A DNA stretch of 64,000 nucleotides from Clostridiales bacterium (GCA_022511445.1 JAFLVE010000010.1:139387-203386); one strand, 5' to 3'. Shown: positions 1 to 8,374, numbered from the stretch's first letter. A program made the numbers and translations. The notes: generated by a model not told the origin, from the sequence alone.

Positions 1-404
1 GAAGCGAAGTCGGTCAAATCGACGTCGGCAAGGATTTTGTCGATAGTCTCTTGGTCGGGCTTTTTGTTTTGAAGCTCGAGCGCGAGCGCGATGTTTTGCG
101 CTACGGTAAATTCCTCCAGAATGTTGTATTCCTGAAACACAAAGCCGACGTAGGTATTGCGGTAGCTGTCAAAGTCCTGAGCGGTAAAATCCTTACTGCT
201 CTTGCCCTTTATTATTATTTCGCCCTCGTCCATGCGGTCGAGTCCGCCGCACACGTTAAGTAGCGTGGACTTACCGCTGCCCGACTTACCGAGTATAAAC
301 ACCATTCCCGTTTCGGGAAAGTTAAGCGACACGTCGTCCAAAGCCTTGGTCACCGCGCCGTTTTTGGTTTTGTATTCCTTTTTTAGATGTTTTACTTCTA
401 ACAC
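1..404 (-). CDS. ABC transporter ATP-binding protein, MacB/LolD type (3' end off the window)
   Basis: This is the N-terminal 134 residues of an ABC ATPase; the rest lies beyond base 1. Walker A reads GKSGSGKST near residue 40, and a Q-loop segment (FVFQEYNILEEFT) follows near residue 90, as in the LolD/MacB/BceA group that powers FtsX-type permeases. The start is GTG at 404, chosen because AGGGGGTG lies just upstream and translation begins with the usual LEVKHL strand. A promoter lies about 30 bases further up. The partner permease is probably downstream, outside the window. The substrate cannot be told; drug, peptide or lipoprotein export are all possible. Confidence 0.9.
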   Translation of the reverse strand, partial: MLEVKHLKKEYKTKNGAVTKALDDVSLNFPETGMVFILGKSGSGKSTLLNVCGGLDRMDEGEIIIKGKSSKDFTAQDFDSYRNTYVGFVFQEYNILEEFTVAQNIALALELQNKKPDQETIDKILADVDLTDFA

Positions 405-434
405 GAAACCACCCCCTTTGCAAAGAGTTGAGGT

Positions 435-463
435 ATTTTAACACGCTGAATTTTTTCTGTCAA
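435..463 (-). promoter_or_regulatory. Sigma-A promoter of the left-edge ABC gene
   Basis: On the minus strand, TTGACA (458-463) and TAAAAT (435-440) are 17 bases apart. The implied leader of about 25 bases carries a purine-rich ribosome site before the GTG start. The rest of 464-640 shows nothing recognisable. Confidence 0.7.
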
Positions 464-640
464 TTACACCTGTCTAAAATATCGCACTTTTATGTCTGTC
501 AGTGTGTGCGGAAATGTACAGTAAACCTGCCTATTTCAGCCTAACGAATGAAACAGGGAGCTTAGTATTCGTACATTTTAATAACACACAAAACCGTTCT
601 TTTGTTGCGTTAATTTAGAATTGTGATAAAATTTTTTTGA

Positions 641-1222
641 TTACTTTTTTTCATGCTTGAGCTGTTCGGTCTCGCGCAAAAACTCGTTGTGTTTTTCCAT
701 CTGCACTCTTACTATCTGGCACACGACCGACGCTATTGTAAACAACAGGATAACCGAGAGGAATATTACGGAAAGTGTTCCGTAAGTCACAATGCTACTT
801 TCCTTAAAGGAAGCCGTCAACATAAAAATCGCCAGAATTGCGTAAATAACATAAATTAAAAAGAACGCGGAATTAACGTTGCCCGCAAAGGTCGCCCCAA
901 GCGAATCCGTGCTCTTACGTCTGCCAAACGCACCTCTAACACACGAAATAATCGCAAGCACCGCAAAGCCCGTTCCAATCGTAAGCGCAATACAGTAAAC
1001 AACAGGCACTCCCTCGTATCCTTTAAACGCGTCGGCTGAATGCGCCGTGCTAATTGACGAAACGAATGTCACAATAAGCACAGCTACGGCAAACAGAAAG
1101 AAAATACCGTAAAGAATTACCGGCACATATTTGAGCGCGGCGTAAAACTTATATCCCTTTACTTCCGTGAGCGATTCGTTCACGCCTTTGGAAGGCTCGA
1201 TTTCATTTTTGACGTTCGACAT
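641..1222 (-). CDS. Hypothetical membrane protein, divergent from XRE regulator
   Basis: A 193-residue protein with four predicted membrane segments (near residues 35-60, 80-105, 130-150 and 155-180) and a charged C-terminal tail. The start at 1222 is preferred over the in-frame Met 19 codons upstream because GAGGGG stands just before it. It matches no family I recognise. It is transcribed away from the HTH regulator at 1342 through a promoter whose spacer is filled by a copy of a palindromic operator, so it is very likely repressed by that regulator. A role in envelope stress or transport can only be guessed. Confidence 0.75.
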   Translation of the reverse strand: MSNVKNEIEPSKGVNESLTEVKGYKFYAALKYVPVILYGIFFLFAVAVLIVTFVSSISTAHSADAFKGYEGVPVVYCIALTIGTGFAVLAIISCVRGAFGRRKSTDSLGATFAGNVNSAFFLIYVIYAILAIFMLTASFKESSIVTYGTLSVIFLSVILLFTIASVVCQIVRVQMEKHNEFLRETEQLKHEKK

Positions 1223-1249
1223 TTTCCCCTCTCGGCAAACAAGATGAAA

Positions 1250-1335
1250 TACGAGAATTAATCGTATTCTTTTATCCATATTGTATACGAAATATTCTCG
1301 TATGTCAACAATTCTACGAAATATTCTCGTATAAT
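1250..1335. promoter_or_regulatory. Divergent promoter region with three palindromic operators
   Basis: The 17-base palindrome TACGA-N7-TCGTA occurs at 1250-1266, 1286-1302 and 1315-1331; the last two copies are identical. On the minus strand TTGACA (1303-1308) and TACAAT (1280-1285) flank the middle copy exactly, so it fills the whole 17-base spacer. The third copy overlaps the first two bases of TATAAT (1330-1335), the likely -10 of the regulator gene. The first copy lies about 14 bases into the minus-strand transcript. This is the layout of an autoregulated repressor with co-controlled divergent gene. Confidence 0.8.
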
Positions 1336-1341
1336 TTTAAT

Positions 1342-1596
1342 ATGGAAAAAAGCGAAAACGCAAAACAACATAGCGATGCCGAGACGCTTTCCGACTGCGT
1401 GGGGAAGAGAATTAAGACCGTGCGGCTGGAAGGCGGTCTGTCGCAAGCCCAGCTCGGCGAAAAGCTGTCGGTGTCGCAAGATACCGTGTCGCTGTGGGAA
1501 ACGGGCAAAAGCATACCGACCGCCGAGTACATTGTGGCGGTGTGCAGGCTATTTTCGGTGTCGTCCGATTACCTTTTGGGGCTGTCCGAATATTGA
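1342..1596 (+). CDS. XRE/Cro-CI family HTH regulator
   Basis: An 84-residue DNA-binding protein. The helix-turn-helix spans about residues 18-72 with the family pattern RIKTVRLEGGLSQAQLGEKL, then SQDTVSLWETGK and a closing YLLGLSEY. There is no separate effector domain, as in small phage-like or SinR-like repressors. The ATG at 1342 has no Shine-Dalgarno sequence and follows the -10 by six bases, so the mRNA is probably leaderless. It most likely binds the three TACGA-N7-TCGTA palindromes just upstream, controlling itself and the divergent membrane protein. A terminator follows it. Confidence 0.92.
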   Translation: MEKSENAKQHSDAETLSDCVGKRIKTVRLEGGLSQAQLGEKLSVSQDTVSLWETGKSIPTAEYIVAVCRLFSVSSDYLLGLSEY

Positions 1597-1628
1597 ATTA
1601 AGAGGCGACATTCTTTTAACCGCAATTT

Positions 1629-1660
1629 AAAAGCGCACCGCTCGGCGCGCTTTTTCTTTT
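1629..1660 (+). terminator. Rho-independent terminator after XRE regulator
   Basis: AAAAGCGC (1629-1636) pairs with GCGCTTTT (1647-1654) and is followed by TCTTTT. Confidence 0.65.
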
Positions 1661-1675
1661 AATATATGTCGTGGT

Positions 1676-1825
1676 CTATTCCTCGGTTTCGTAGTAATAA
1701 GAATAATCGATTCCTTTTATAAACAGCTCTCTGTCGTCGATTTCGTCCGTAAGCGCGTCCCGAATAAGGTCAAGTATTTTACTGCCGTCCACCGGGCTTT
1801 TTTCCATTGCGGAAAGATACGCCAT
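1676..1825 (-). CDS. Small ORF or gene fragment, 49 residues
   Basis: An open frame on the minus strand begins MAYLSAMEKSPVDG and ends DYSYYYETEE. Its codon use resembles the neighbours and the translation is a plausible amphipathic, acidic peptide. There is no ribosome binding site and an in-frame stop lies 12 codons upstream. It may be the decayed C-terminal end of a larger gene. No family is recognised. Apart from this, 1661-2002 holds only the promoter of the next gene. Confidence 0.35.
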   Translation of the reverse strand: MAYLSAMEKSPVDGSKILDLIRDALTDEIDDRELFIKGIDYSYYYETEE

Positions 1826-1965
1826 GGCAATAGGTCTATGCGTTTACTGTTGTAGCACAAAAAGATTATTTCCGCAACATGTTGGCGTACTCATACATAA
1901 TAAGCGTTTTTAGTGAATTTTTTGCACAATTTAAAAACCAACGTCTAAAATGCGCGTGAAATTTG

Positions 1966-1995
1966 TTGCTTTTTATCGCACAAAAATGATACAAT
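1966..1995 (+). promoter_or_regulatory. Sigma-A promoter of DUF1538 gene
   Basis: TTGCTT (1966-1971) and TACAAT (1990-1995) are separated by 18 bases. The start codon lies eight bases past the -10, so the transcript likely begins at or next to the ATG. Confidence 0.65.
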
Positions 1996-2002
1996 CAAAC
2001 TA

Positions 2003-3523
2003 ATGAAAAGAGTATTGCTTAAATTAAGAGAAGCGCTGTTTTCGGTACTTCCCATAACCGCGATAGTGTTTATCCTCGCCGCCACTCCGCTCGTCAATCT
2101 TTCGAGCACGGAGCTAATAGCCTTCGGCGTCGCGGCGGTTGCGCTTATCGTCGGAATCGGACTGTTCAGTCTGGGTGCCGATCTTGCAATGATGCCCATG
2201 GGCGAGCACATAGGCGACGGTCTTACAAAGTCCAAAAAGCTGACCGTGCTTTTAATCGTGTGCTTTGTTATGGGCGTACTCATAACGGTTGCCGAGCCCG
2301 ATCTGTCCGTGCTTGCCGAACAGGTGTCCGAGGTTATGAACAACCTCGTTCTCATTATAACCGTAGGAGTCGGCGTAGGACTTTTCCTACTCCTTGCAGT
2401 AATTAAAATAATATTCCGTAAGGATTTGTCCGCCCTACTCCTCTTCTTTTACATGGTGGTTTTCGCGCTCGCCGCACTGCTTATCGAGAGCGGCAAAAAC
2501 GACTTCCTTGCGATGTCGTTCGATTCGGGCGGCGTGACGACGGGACCTATTACCGTTCCGTTTATAATGTCGCTCGGCGTAGGCATAGCAATGACTATCG
2601 GCGGAAGGGACAGCAATCAAAACAGCTTCGGTCTTGTCGCGATGTGCTCTATCGGACCTATTATCGCGGTGCTTGCGCTGTCGCTGACCGCCAAGGGCGA
2701 TCTTACCTACACCGTGCCCGACTACTCCGTACAGGAATCGTTAAGCCACGTCGGCTTGACGCTCGGCGAAACGGCGCTCAACGTGCTCCGCGCGCTCGCG
2801 CTTATCGTCGCGTTTTTCCTCGTACTTCAGTTCACCGTGCTAAAGCTGCCCAAACAGAAAATTATCGCGATAATAATCGGTATCACGTACACCTTCGTCG
2901 GGCTTGTTATTTTCCTGACCGCGGTCGAAATAGGCTTTATGCCCGTCGGCTTCAAGATTGGGAGCGAGCTTGCCGAAAACCGCGTCGCGCTCGTAATAAT
3001 CGGACTCGGGCTCGGCATGGTGACGGTGCTTGCGGAGCCGGCTATCCACGTGCTCAACAAGCAGGTCGAGGAGATAACCGAGGGCGGCGTTACCAAAAAG
3101 GAAATGCTTATCGCGCTGTGTATCGGCGTCGGGCTCGCTATCGCCATGGCTACGCTCAGAATTATCTTTAATTTCTCGGTGCTGTTCTATCTTATCCCCG
3201 GCTACGCGATATCGCTCGGACTGTCATTTTTCGTACCCAAGATTTACACGGCTATTGCGTTCGACTCGGGCGGAGTGGCAAGCGGTCCGCTCACGTCCAG
3301 CTTTATTCTCCCGCTTGCTATCGGCGCGTGCTCGGAAATCGCGCCGGACAGTATACTTTCGCTTGCTTTCGGCGTGGTCGCGCTCGTTGCGATGATCCCG
3401 CTTATTACCATACAAGTGCTCGGCTTTAAGGCGGTCGTTTCCCAAAAGGCGCGCAGGAGAATTATAATGAACAGAATTCTCGCCGCAGACGACGAACAGA
3501 TTATAAACTTCTCGTGGGAGTGA
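2003..3523 (+). CDS. DUF1538 family membrane protein (tandem domains)
   Basis: A 506-residue integral membrane protein built from two copies of the DUF1538 fold. The halves (about 1-240 and 275-490) share marks: GVLITVAEPDLSVLAEQV pairs with GMVTVLAEPAIHVLNKQV, and FDSGGVTTGP pairs with FDSGGVASGP, suggesting an inverted-repeat or two-fold transporter with the AEP and FDSGG loops at the core. Each half has about six hydrophobic segments. The ATG has no ribosome site and seems leaderless. Five bases after its stop begin two P-II-like genes, so transport or channel activity is probably gated by them; this linkage is known for the family, but the substrate is not. Confidence 0.88.
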   Translation: MKRVLLKLREALFSVLPITAIVFILAATPLVNLSSTELIAFGVAAVALIVGIGLFSLGADLAMMPMGEHIGDGLTKSKKLTVLLIVCFVMGVLITVAEPDLSVLAEQVSEVMNNLVLIITVGVGVGLFLLLAVIKIIFRKDLSALLLFFYMVVFALAALLIESGKNDFLAMSFDSGGVTTGPITVPFIMSLGVGIAMTIGGRDSNQNSFGLVAMCSIGPIIAVLALSLTAKGDLTYTVPDYSVQESLSHVGLTLGETALNVLRALALIVAFFLVLQFTVLKLPKQKIIAIIIGITYTFVGLVIFLTAVEIGFMPVGFKIGSELAENRVALVIIGLGLGMVTVLAEPAIHVLNKQVEEITEGGVTKKEMLIALCIGVGLAIAMATLRIIFNFSVLFYLIPGYAISLGLSFFVPKIYTAIAFDSGGVASGPLTSSFILPLAIGACSEIAPDSILSLAFGVVALVAMIPLITIQVLGFKAVVSQKARRRIIMNRILAADDEQIINFSWE

Positions 3524-3527
3524 TGCC

Positions 3528-4067
3528 GTGAAACTGAGAAAGTCCGTCCTTAAAAAAATACAGGAATCGATCGAGCGCAAAACCAAGGAAGCGCTTGCCG
3601 AGCTCCGCGCGCAAAAAGCCGCCGCCGAACAGAAAAAGAAAAAGAGCGGCACGGCTAAACCGAACAAAGCGCCTGCCAAAAAGACCAAAAAGGCAAGCGA
3701 TATCGACGGGCTCGAGCTTTTGTTTATAATAGTCAATCCCGGCAAGGCGGAGTATTACATCGACCTTATGGAATCGTTCGAGGTAAACATGCTGCTAACC
3801 GTGCACGGCGCGGGCACCGCGGACAAACACACGCTCGAGCTTTTCGGCTTAAACGACTCGGACAAGGCGGTAATTATAGGCGTCATACGAAAGTCCAAAA
3901 TAAAAGACGCGCTGTACACGCTCGACCAAAAATTCAAGACGATTAAAAACGGCAAAGGCATAGCGTACACCGTTCCGCTCACCGGCGTTATAGGCACGCT
4001 CATTTACGGGTTTTTGAGCAATAACAGAAAAATGGTAAAGGAAAACTCCGAGGAGACTAAGAAATGA
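3528..4067 (+). CDS. P-II-like regulatory protein with basic N-terminal extension
   Basis: 179 residues. Residues 1-57 form a lysine/alanine-rich, coiled-coil-like extension (many KKK runs) absent from ordinary P-II proteins. From residue 58 a P-II type ferredoxin fold follows (GLELLFIIVNPGKAEYYIDLM, then VIIGVIRKSKIKDALYTLD). The canonical T-loop tyrosine and the nucleotide-site motif TGRAGDGKI are not seen. The GTG start at 3528 follows GGGAG. Placed five bases behind DUF1538 and overlapping the next P-II gene, it is probably a regulatory subunit that docks on the transporter. The basic tail might bind membrane lipid or nucleic acid. Confidence 0.75.
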   Translation: MKLRKSVLKKIQESIERKTKEALAELRAQKAAAEQKKKKSGTAKPNKAPAKKTKKASDIDGLELLFIIVNPGKAEYYIDLMESFEVNMLLTVHGAGTADKHTLELFGLNDSDKAVIIGVIRKSKIKDALYTLDQKFKTIKNGKGIAYTVPLTGVIGTLIYGFLSNNRKMVKENSEETKK

Positions 4068-4540
4068 CCGATTACGAACTTATAGTATGTATAGTAAACG
4101 CGGGCTTCTCCGAAACCGTCATGGCCGCCGCAAAGGAACAAGGCGCGCGCGGCGGTACCGTTATCCATGCCCGCGGCACCGCGGCAAAGGAAGCGGAGGA
4201 AATTTTCCACATAACCGTTCAGCCCGACAAGGAAATCGTTTTAATAGTCGTGCCGAATAACATCCGCGACGCCGTGCTCCACGCAGTGTATCAACAGGCG
4301 GGGCTTAAAACGGCGGGTCAAGGTATCTCCTTCTCCATGCCGGTAACCAACACCGTCGGACTCTCGTCCGCGCCCGTCGTCCCCGCGCAGACGGAAAAGG
4401 AAAAGACAAAAGACGATAAGGAAGAAAAAGCAAAGGACGGGTCGGAAAAAACAAAGCACAACGAAAAAGAAAAAGCGAAGCCCGCCGCGGAAGATTCCCC
4501 GCCCCCTGCGGAAAAGACTTCGGAAGAAACCGTAAACTGA
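4064..4540 (+). CDS. P-II family protein with charged C-terminal tail
   Basis: 158 residues. Residues 1-105 are the P-II domain with a recognisable GARGGTVIHARGTA segment near 26-40, the hallmark of the P-II T-loop base. Residues 110-158 are a K/E/D-rich, probably disordered tail. Start ATG overlaps the previous stop as ATGA, so the two P-II genes are translationally coupled. Together they could form a heterotrimer acting on the DUF1538 protein. The energy or effector signal (ATP/ADP, 2-oxoglutarate, cyclic nucleotides, bicarbonate) cannot be read from the sequence. Confidence 0.82.
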   Translation: MTDYELIVCIVNAGFSETVMAAAKEQGARGGTVIHARGTAAKEAEEIFHITVQPDKEIVLIVVPNNIRDAVLHAVYQQAGLKTAGQGISFSMPVTNTVGLSSAPVVPAQTEKEKTKDDKEEKAKDGSEKTKHNEKEKAKPAAEDSPPPAEKTSEETVN

Positions 4541-4576
4541 TTCTAACCCGAACGATAAAAATATAAAACCGCAAAC

Positions 4577-4613
4577 AAAAAAACGCTCGAATATCCCGAG
4601 CGTCTTTTTTTGT
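4577..4613 (+). terminator. Terminator of DUF1538/P-II operon
   Basis: ACGCTCG (4583-4589) pairs with CGAGCGT (4597-4603), then a T-rich tail; an A-run on the other side makes it usable for the convergent gene too. Confidence 0.8.
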
Positions 4614-4620
4614 TTGATTG

Positions 4621-4848
4621 TTAGATGGGCAGTACGCGCAAAATGTGTTTGCTGACAATCATCAGAATAAGGTCGACTATCCAAAGAATAAAGCCGAGTC
4701 CGATGACGCGGATAATGCCCGCAAGAATCTTCCCTTCGGAAAAACGCGTAATAAAGCCGAAAAGCCACGCAGTAAAGGGAATAATCGCAAGTATAAGACT
4801 TACAATGTAAGGGAGTCCGAAATAATCTCCGCCTTTCCTCTTTGCCAT
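4621..4848 (-). CDS. Small membrane protein, 75 residues
   Basis: Begins MAKRKGGDYFGLPYIVSL and contains two hydrophobic segments (about 14-35 and 42-65). The ATG at 4848 follows a strong AGGAGGT, so longer upstream frames are ignored. A TTGCTT-17-TATAAT promoter lies upstream. Conserved in spirit with the many short two-helix proteins of clostridia, but no family name is secure. It converges on the P-II operon and shares its terminator. Confidence 0.75.
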   Translation of the reverse strand: MAKRKGGDYFGLPYIVSLILAIIPFTAWLFGFITRFSEGKILAGIIRVIGLGFILWIVDLILMIVSKHILRVLPI

Positions 4849-5048
4849 ATCACTGTTACCTCCTTTTTTATTATATGTATTATACCACACAAAATATGAA
4901 AAAGCAAGGGTTATTTCGATTTCTTTTACTATTGTTTGAATTGTGCAAAGTCTGTATTTTAAATGTCGCCGCTTGCGCCGACGCAAGCACTTCCGCTCTG
5001 CATATTTTTTCCAAAAATCGACAAAATAATAGCAAGGAGGGAAGGACA

Positions 5049-5204
5049 ATGAACAAGTTGACATCGGGCGAGATAGCGCCCAAGACCGGCGAGTACAGTA
5101 TTGTAACCGATAAAGGTCGAAAGGTCGGCACTGTTCGCGTCAAAAAGGGCAACAGAATGCCTCCGACGCAGCATGCGGGCAGTCACTTCGAGATCGACGA
5201 GTAA
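5049..5204 (+). CDS. YjzC-like small protein, 51 residues
   Basis: The peptide starts MNKLTSGEIAPKTGEYSIV and ends MPPTQHAGSHFEIDE. The pattern 'SGEIAPKTGxY ... KKGNRMPPTQ' resembles Bacillus YjzC, a short protein of unknown role. AGGAGGGAAGG precedes the ATG. A weak TTGAAT-17-TTAAAT promoter lies at 4936-4964 and a strong terminator follows, so it is a separate transcription unit. Soluble, no Cys. Confidence 0.7.
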   Translation: MNKLTSGEIAPKTGEYSIVTDKGRKVGTVRVKKGNRMPPTQHAGSHFEIDE

Positions 5205-5226
5205 AATATAGTTCGATCCCAACAAC

Positions 5227-5262
5227 AAAAAAGAGAGCCTATGGAAAAACTCTCTTTTTTGT
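5227..5262 (+). terminator. Bidirectional terminator
   Basis: AAAAAAGAGAG (5227-5237) pairs with CTCTCTTTTTT (5250-5260). It separates the small YjzC-like gene from the convergent kinase/cotransporter operon. Confidence 0.85.
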
Positions 5263-5282
5263 TTGCCGTTTTTTTGCTTCCG

Positions 5283-6224
5283 CTATTTTATTTCCCTATT
5301 ATACAGCGCGACGATCTCTTCCAGTCTCGGCGTATTTTCCACTCCGCCGCGCTTTGTTACGGATAAAGACGCGGCGCGAGTCGCAAAGCCGCAAGCCTCC
5401 TCGAACGAATACATTCCGACGTGGGGATACGTAAGCGCAAGCGCGCCCACAAAAACGTCGCCCGCGCCCGCCTCGTCCACCGCCGTCACTTCGGGCGAAT
5501 GAACGTGCGACGACACGTATTCTCCGTCCGATACGGCGGCGCCGTCGTCGCCGAGGGTAATCGCAACGCACTGCACGCCGCGGCGGTTAAAGTACCTTAC
5601 GATATTCATTTGCGCGCGGAAATCGCTCGGCGCTATTCCGGTGACCGCCTCGGCAACCGCCCTGTTCACCACAACGACGTCCACGTTATAATATAGGTCG
5701 TCAGGCAGCTCTACCGCGTTTGAAATATTCAGTATAGTCGTCATACCGAGCGAGCGAGCTTTAGAGAGCGCAAACATGACTACGTACAGCGGCACCTCGA
5801 GCTGACAAATAAGGGTGTCCGCGCTTGTGGCGCCGCCAAGCGCCTCGTCGACGTCCGTTTTGGTTACCGACGAGTTGGCGCCGTTATAAATTATCGTGCG
5901 GCGCGCGCGGTCCGTGGTGCAGTTTACCGTCATGCCCGTCGTGCGGTTTGTCTTTTGCACAAACTCGGTGTCGACGTCAAGCTCATTCAGCTTGTCCACG
6001 AGCATGGCTCCCACCGCGTCGTTACCCACGCGACCGATCAGCTTGACGTGTTTTTTATCGCTGTCGTCGCGCTTGCTTATCCTCGAGATAGCTATCGCTT
6101 GGCATGCGCCCTTTCCGCCGATTACGACGGAGCACGCGTCCGCAACGGCGGGATCGCTGTTTTTGGGAAGCTTTTCCACCTCGAGCGTTATGTCGTTTCG
6201 TATACTGCCGAGCACGTATATCAT
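5283..6224 (-). CDS. PfkB/ribokinase-family carbohydrate kinase
   Basis: A 313-residue cytosolic sugar or nucleoside kinase. The N-terminal PfkB signature appears as GGKGACQAIAISR (about residues 37-49). The C-terminal signature is DEAGAGDVFVGAL (about 243-255), which holds the GAGD anion hole and catalytic Asp. Length is normal for ribokinases. It overlaps the upstream Na/Pi cotransporter by four bases (ATGA), so both are made from one message. The substrate is unclear; a ribokinase-like enzyme beside a phosphate importer suggests a phosphorylation step depending on phosphate supply, but this is inference. Confidence 0.88.
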   Translation of the reverse strand: MIYVLGSIRNDITLEVEKLPKNSDPAVADACSVVIGGKGACQAIAISRISKRDDSDKKHVKLIGRVGNDAVGAMLVDKLNELDVDTEFVQKTNRTTGMTVNCTTDRARRTIIYNGANSSVTKTDVDEALGGATSADTLICQLEVPLYVVMFALSKARSLGMTTILNISNAVELPDDLYYNVDVVVVNRAVAEAVTGIAPSDFRAQMNIVRYFNRRGVQCVAITLGDDGAAVSDGEYVSSHVHSPEVTAVDEAGAGDVFVGALALTYPHVGMYSFEEACGFATRAASLSVTKRGGVENTPRLEEIVALYNREIK

Positions 6225-8035
6225 TGTTTCACCTCGCTACCCTGCCGGTCGGTAGTCTTATCCTTTTCGTCGGAGACGGTTTCACCCTCTCCCTCGTTAG
6301 CGGGAGAAATCTGCAAGCTTTCGCCGCGGTGCTTTTTTTCGCGCGAGCGGCGGCGCTGCTCCTCCGCAATTTTTTCCATTGCCTCCCGCTGTGAGCCGGA
6401 CGGAGACTTTATGGAGAACGCTATGTTGGTAAGGTGGTCGGCGATACGCTCGAGCGCGCTTATTATGGAATAGAAATGCGTTCCCGTCTCGACGCTACAG
6501 CCGCCCGCGTTAAGCCGAGCGATATGGTTGTAGCCGAGCAACCGCTTCGTCATGTCTATCTCGCGCTCGCGCTCCGCAAAATCGTTAAGCTTGTCGACGG
6601 CGTTATTCTCGAATATAAGCATCGCCTCGTCGAACATCGCCATTACCTTGTCGTACATATCTTCAAGCTCGTCGCGCGCGTCCTGCGTAAAGATGCAGTC
6701 GGTTTTGTTCATCTCGTCGGCGGTTTCCACAAAATTTTCGGCGTGGTCGGCGATACGCTCGATATCGCTGACTACGTGGAAAAGAGAACCGACAAATTTT
6801 TCGTCCGAGCGGGTAAGCTGTTTGGACGAAAGCTTAATAAGATACTTAGCAACGCCCTTATTAATAAAATTAATCCGTTCCTCGTCGCGCTTTATCGCCG
6901 CCATCTCGGATATGTCGCCAGTAAGCAGCGCCGCCATTGCACGCTTAAGATTGGTCTTTGCCATATCGCCCATGTGGTCGACCTCGCGCTTAACCTGCGC
7001 AACCGCAATAGCCGGGGTCTGCAAAAACCTGTCGTCTATGTAATACATGTGCGGAGCGTCGTCGTCGCCGCCGCGCTTGTCGGGAACGACAAGCTCCGCA
7101 AACTTGACTATAAGCTTGACGAACGGCAGGAGTATAAGCGTAGTGAAGAAGTTAAAGAAGAAGTGGAACATAGCCACCTGAAACTCCGGCTGCGGGAACA
7201 TCGTTTGAAGCAGCCACACCACACCCTCCGACAGCGGCCAAAGAACGGCGGTAAAAATTACGGTGCCTATTATTTTATCGGTAAAGTGAATGACGGCTAC
7301 GCGCTTTGTGTTGGAATTTCCGCCGAGCGAGGCAAGAAGCGCGGTAAAGCACGTTCCGATATTGCTGCCGAGCACTATAAACAGCGCGCAGTCGAGGTTC
7401 ATTGCGCCCGCGCCCACCATGGTGACGAGTATGCCCGTTACCGCCGACGACGACTGGATAAGCGCCGTAAACACAAGCCCCACAATAATAAGCAGCAACG
7501 GAAAGTCGATGCTCGTAAAAACGTTTATCATTGCTTCGGAAATCGCGGGTATCTTAAACGCGTCGCTCATAAGGCTTAAGCCCACGAATACCATACCGAG
7601 TCCGCCGAAGATGTAGCCGATATTTTTCCACTTTTCCTTTTTGAGGAACATTACCATCGCCGCGCCCACAAACGTAAGCACGCCGAATATCGGCGCTACG
7701 GGGAACGCCGAAAACGCGGCGAGTAGACCGGTTACCGTCGTTCCTATATTTGCGCCCATTATGATGGCGGTCGCCTGGAACAGCGTCATAAGCCCCGCGT
7801 TAACGAAGCCCATTACCATTACCGTGGTCGCGGCGGAGCTTTGTATAATTCCCGTTACCGCCGTACCTACGCCTACTCCCGCAAAACGGTTGCCCGAAAT
7901 CTTGGCAAGCAGCTTTCTTACTCCCTTGCCGGCGGAACGCGAAAGTCCGTCCGACATGAACTTCATACCGAACATAAACACGCCTATGCCCGCAATCAGC
8001 GTCAACACGCTTACCGCAATCTCGAAATCGCCCAA
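6221..8035 (-). CDS. Na/Pi cotransporter family protein with PhoU-like C-terminus
   Basis: A 604-residue sodium-phosphate symporter of the NptA/PhoU-fusion type. Two repeated membrane halves carry the QSSAATTVMVMG (about 65-76) and QSSSAVTGILVTMVG (about 194-208) motifs that form the substrate site. Residues about 345-560 are helical PhoU-like and soluble. The TTG at 8035 is used as start because it gives the conserved N-terminus; its ribosome site is poor. First gene of an operon with the PfkB kinase. The C-terminal 50 residues are charged and disordered. Confidence 0.92.
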   Translation of the reverse strand: MGDFEIAVSVLTLIAGIGVFMFGMKFMSDGLSRSAGKGVRKLLAKISGNRFAGVGVGTAVTGIIQSSAATTVMVMGFVNAGLMTLFQATAIIMGANIGTTVTGLLAAFSAFPVAPIFGVLTFVGAAMVMFLKKEKWKNIGYIFGGLGMVFVGLSLMSDAFKIPAISEAMINVFTSIDFPLLLIIVGLVFTALIQSSSAVTGILVTMVGAGAMNLDCALFIVLGSNIGTCFTALLASLGGNSNTKRVAVIHFTDKIIGTVIFTAVLWPLSEGVVWLLQTMFPQPEFQVAMFHFFFNFFTTLILLPFVKLIVKFAELVVPDKRGGDDDAPHMYYIDDRFLQTPAIAVAQVKREVDHMGDMAKTNLKRAMAALLTGDISEMAAIKRDEERINFINKGVAKYLIKLSSKQLTRSDEKFVGSLFHVVSDIERIADHAENFVETADEMNKTDCIFTQDARDELEDMYDKVMAMFDEAMLIFENNAVDKLNDFAEREREIDMTKRLLGYNHIARLNAGGCSVETGTHFYSIISALERIADHLTNIAFSIKSPSGSQREAMEKIAEEQRRRSREKKHRGESLQISPANEGEGETVSDEKDKTTDRQGSEVKQ

Positions 8036-8374
8036 ACCGCTTTACCCGTTTCCTTTGCGAGAAATTTTTCGCCTACTCGGCTGTATACATTATACATTAA
8101 AAACCCAACCATTGTCAACTAATATCTTAAAAGGTAGGTCCCTGTCCTCCCGCCCCGTTCATCATTTTAGCAAAGCGAAGAATACAACCCCTCACCGCCT
8201 AACGGCGGAGCTCCCCTTACATATTCACGCGAAGCGTGTAAAGGAGAAAGCGGCGGCGAGGCGCGAGCCGTCGAATGGGGTTAATCTTTACTTTTCTTGC
8301 ACCATTCCTACGCAGGCGGTTAGGGAGGCGTACGATAATTCATTCCTACCCGCTCCTCTTTTCCCCTAACACGC
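8036..8374. repeat. Gene-free stretch with imperfect palindromic repeat
   Basis: No gene is seen. Bases 8186-8282 form an imperfect inverted repeat: both ends read AACCCC inward, followed by CCGCC/GGCGG and CTCC..TTACA pairs around a small CACGCGAAGCGTG hairpin. This is typical of short non-coding dispersed elements. The right end of the stretch leads into the exporter promoter. Confidence 0.5.

Noticed and set aside
4841..5064. Long N-terminal extension of the 75-residue membrane protein
   Set aside because: The AGGAGGT site at the internal ATG and the TTGCTT-17-TATAAT promoter inside the extension exclude it.
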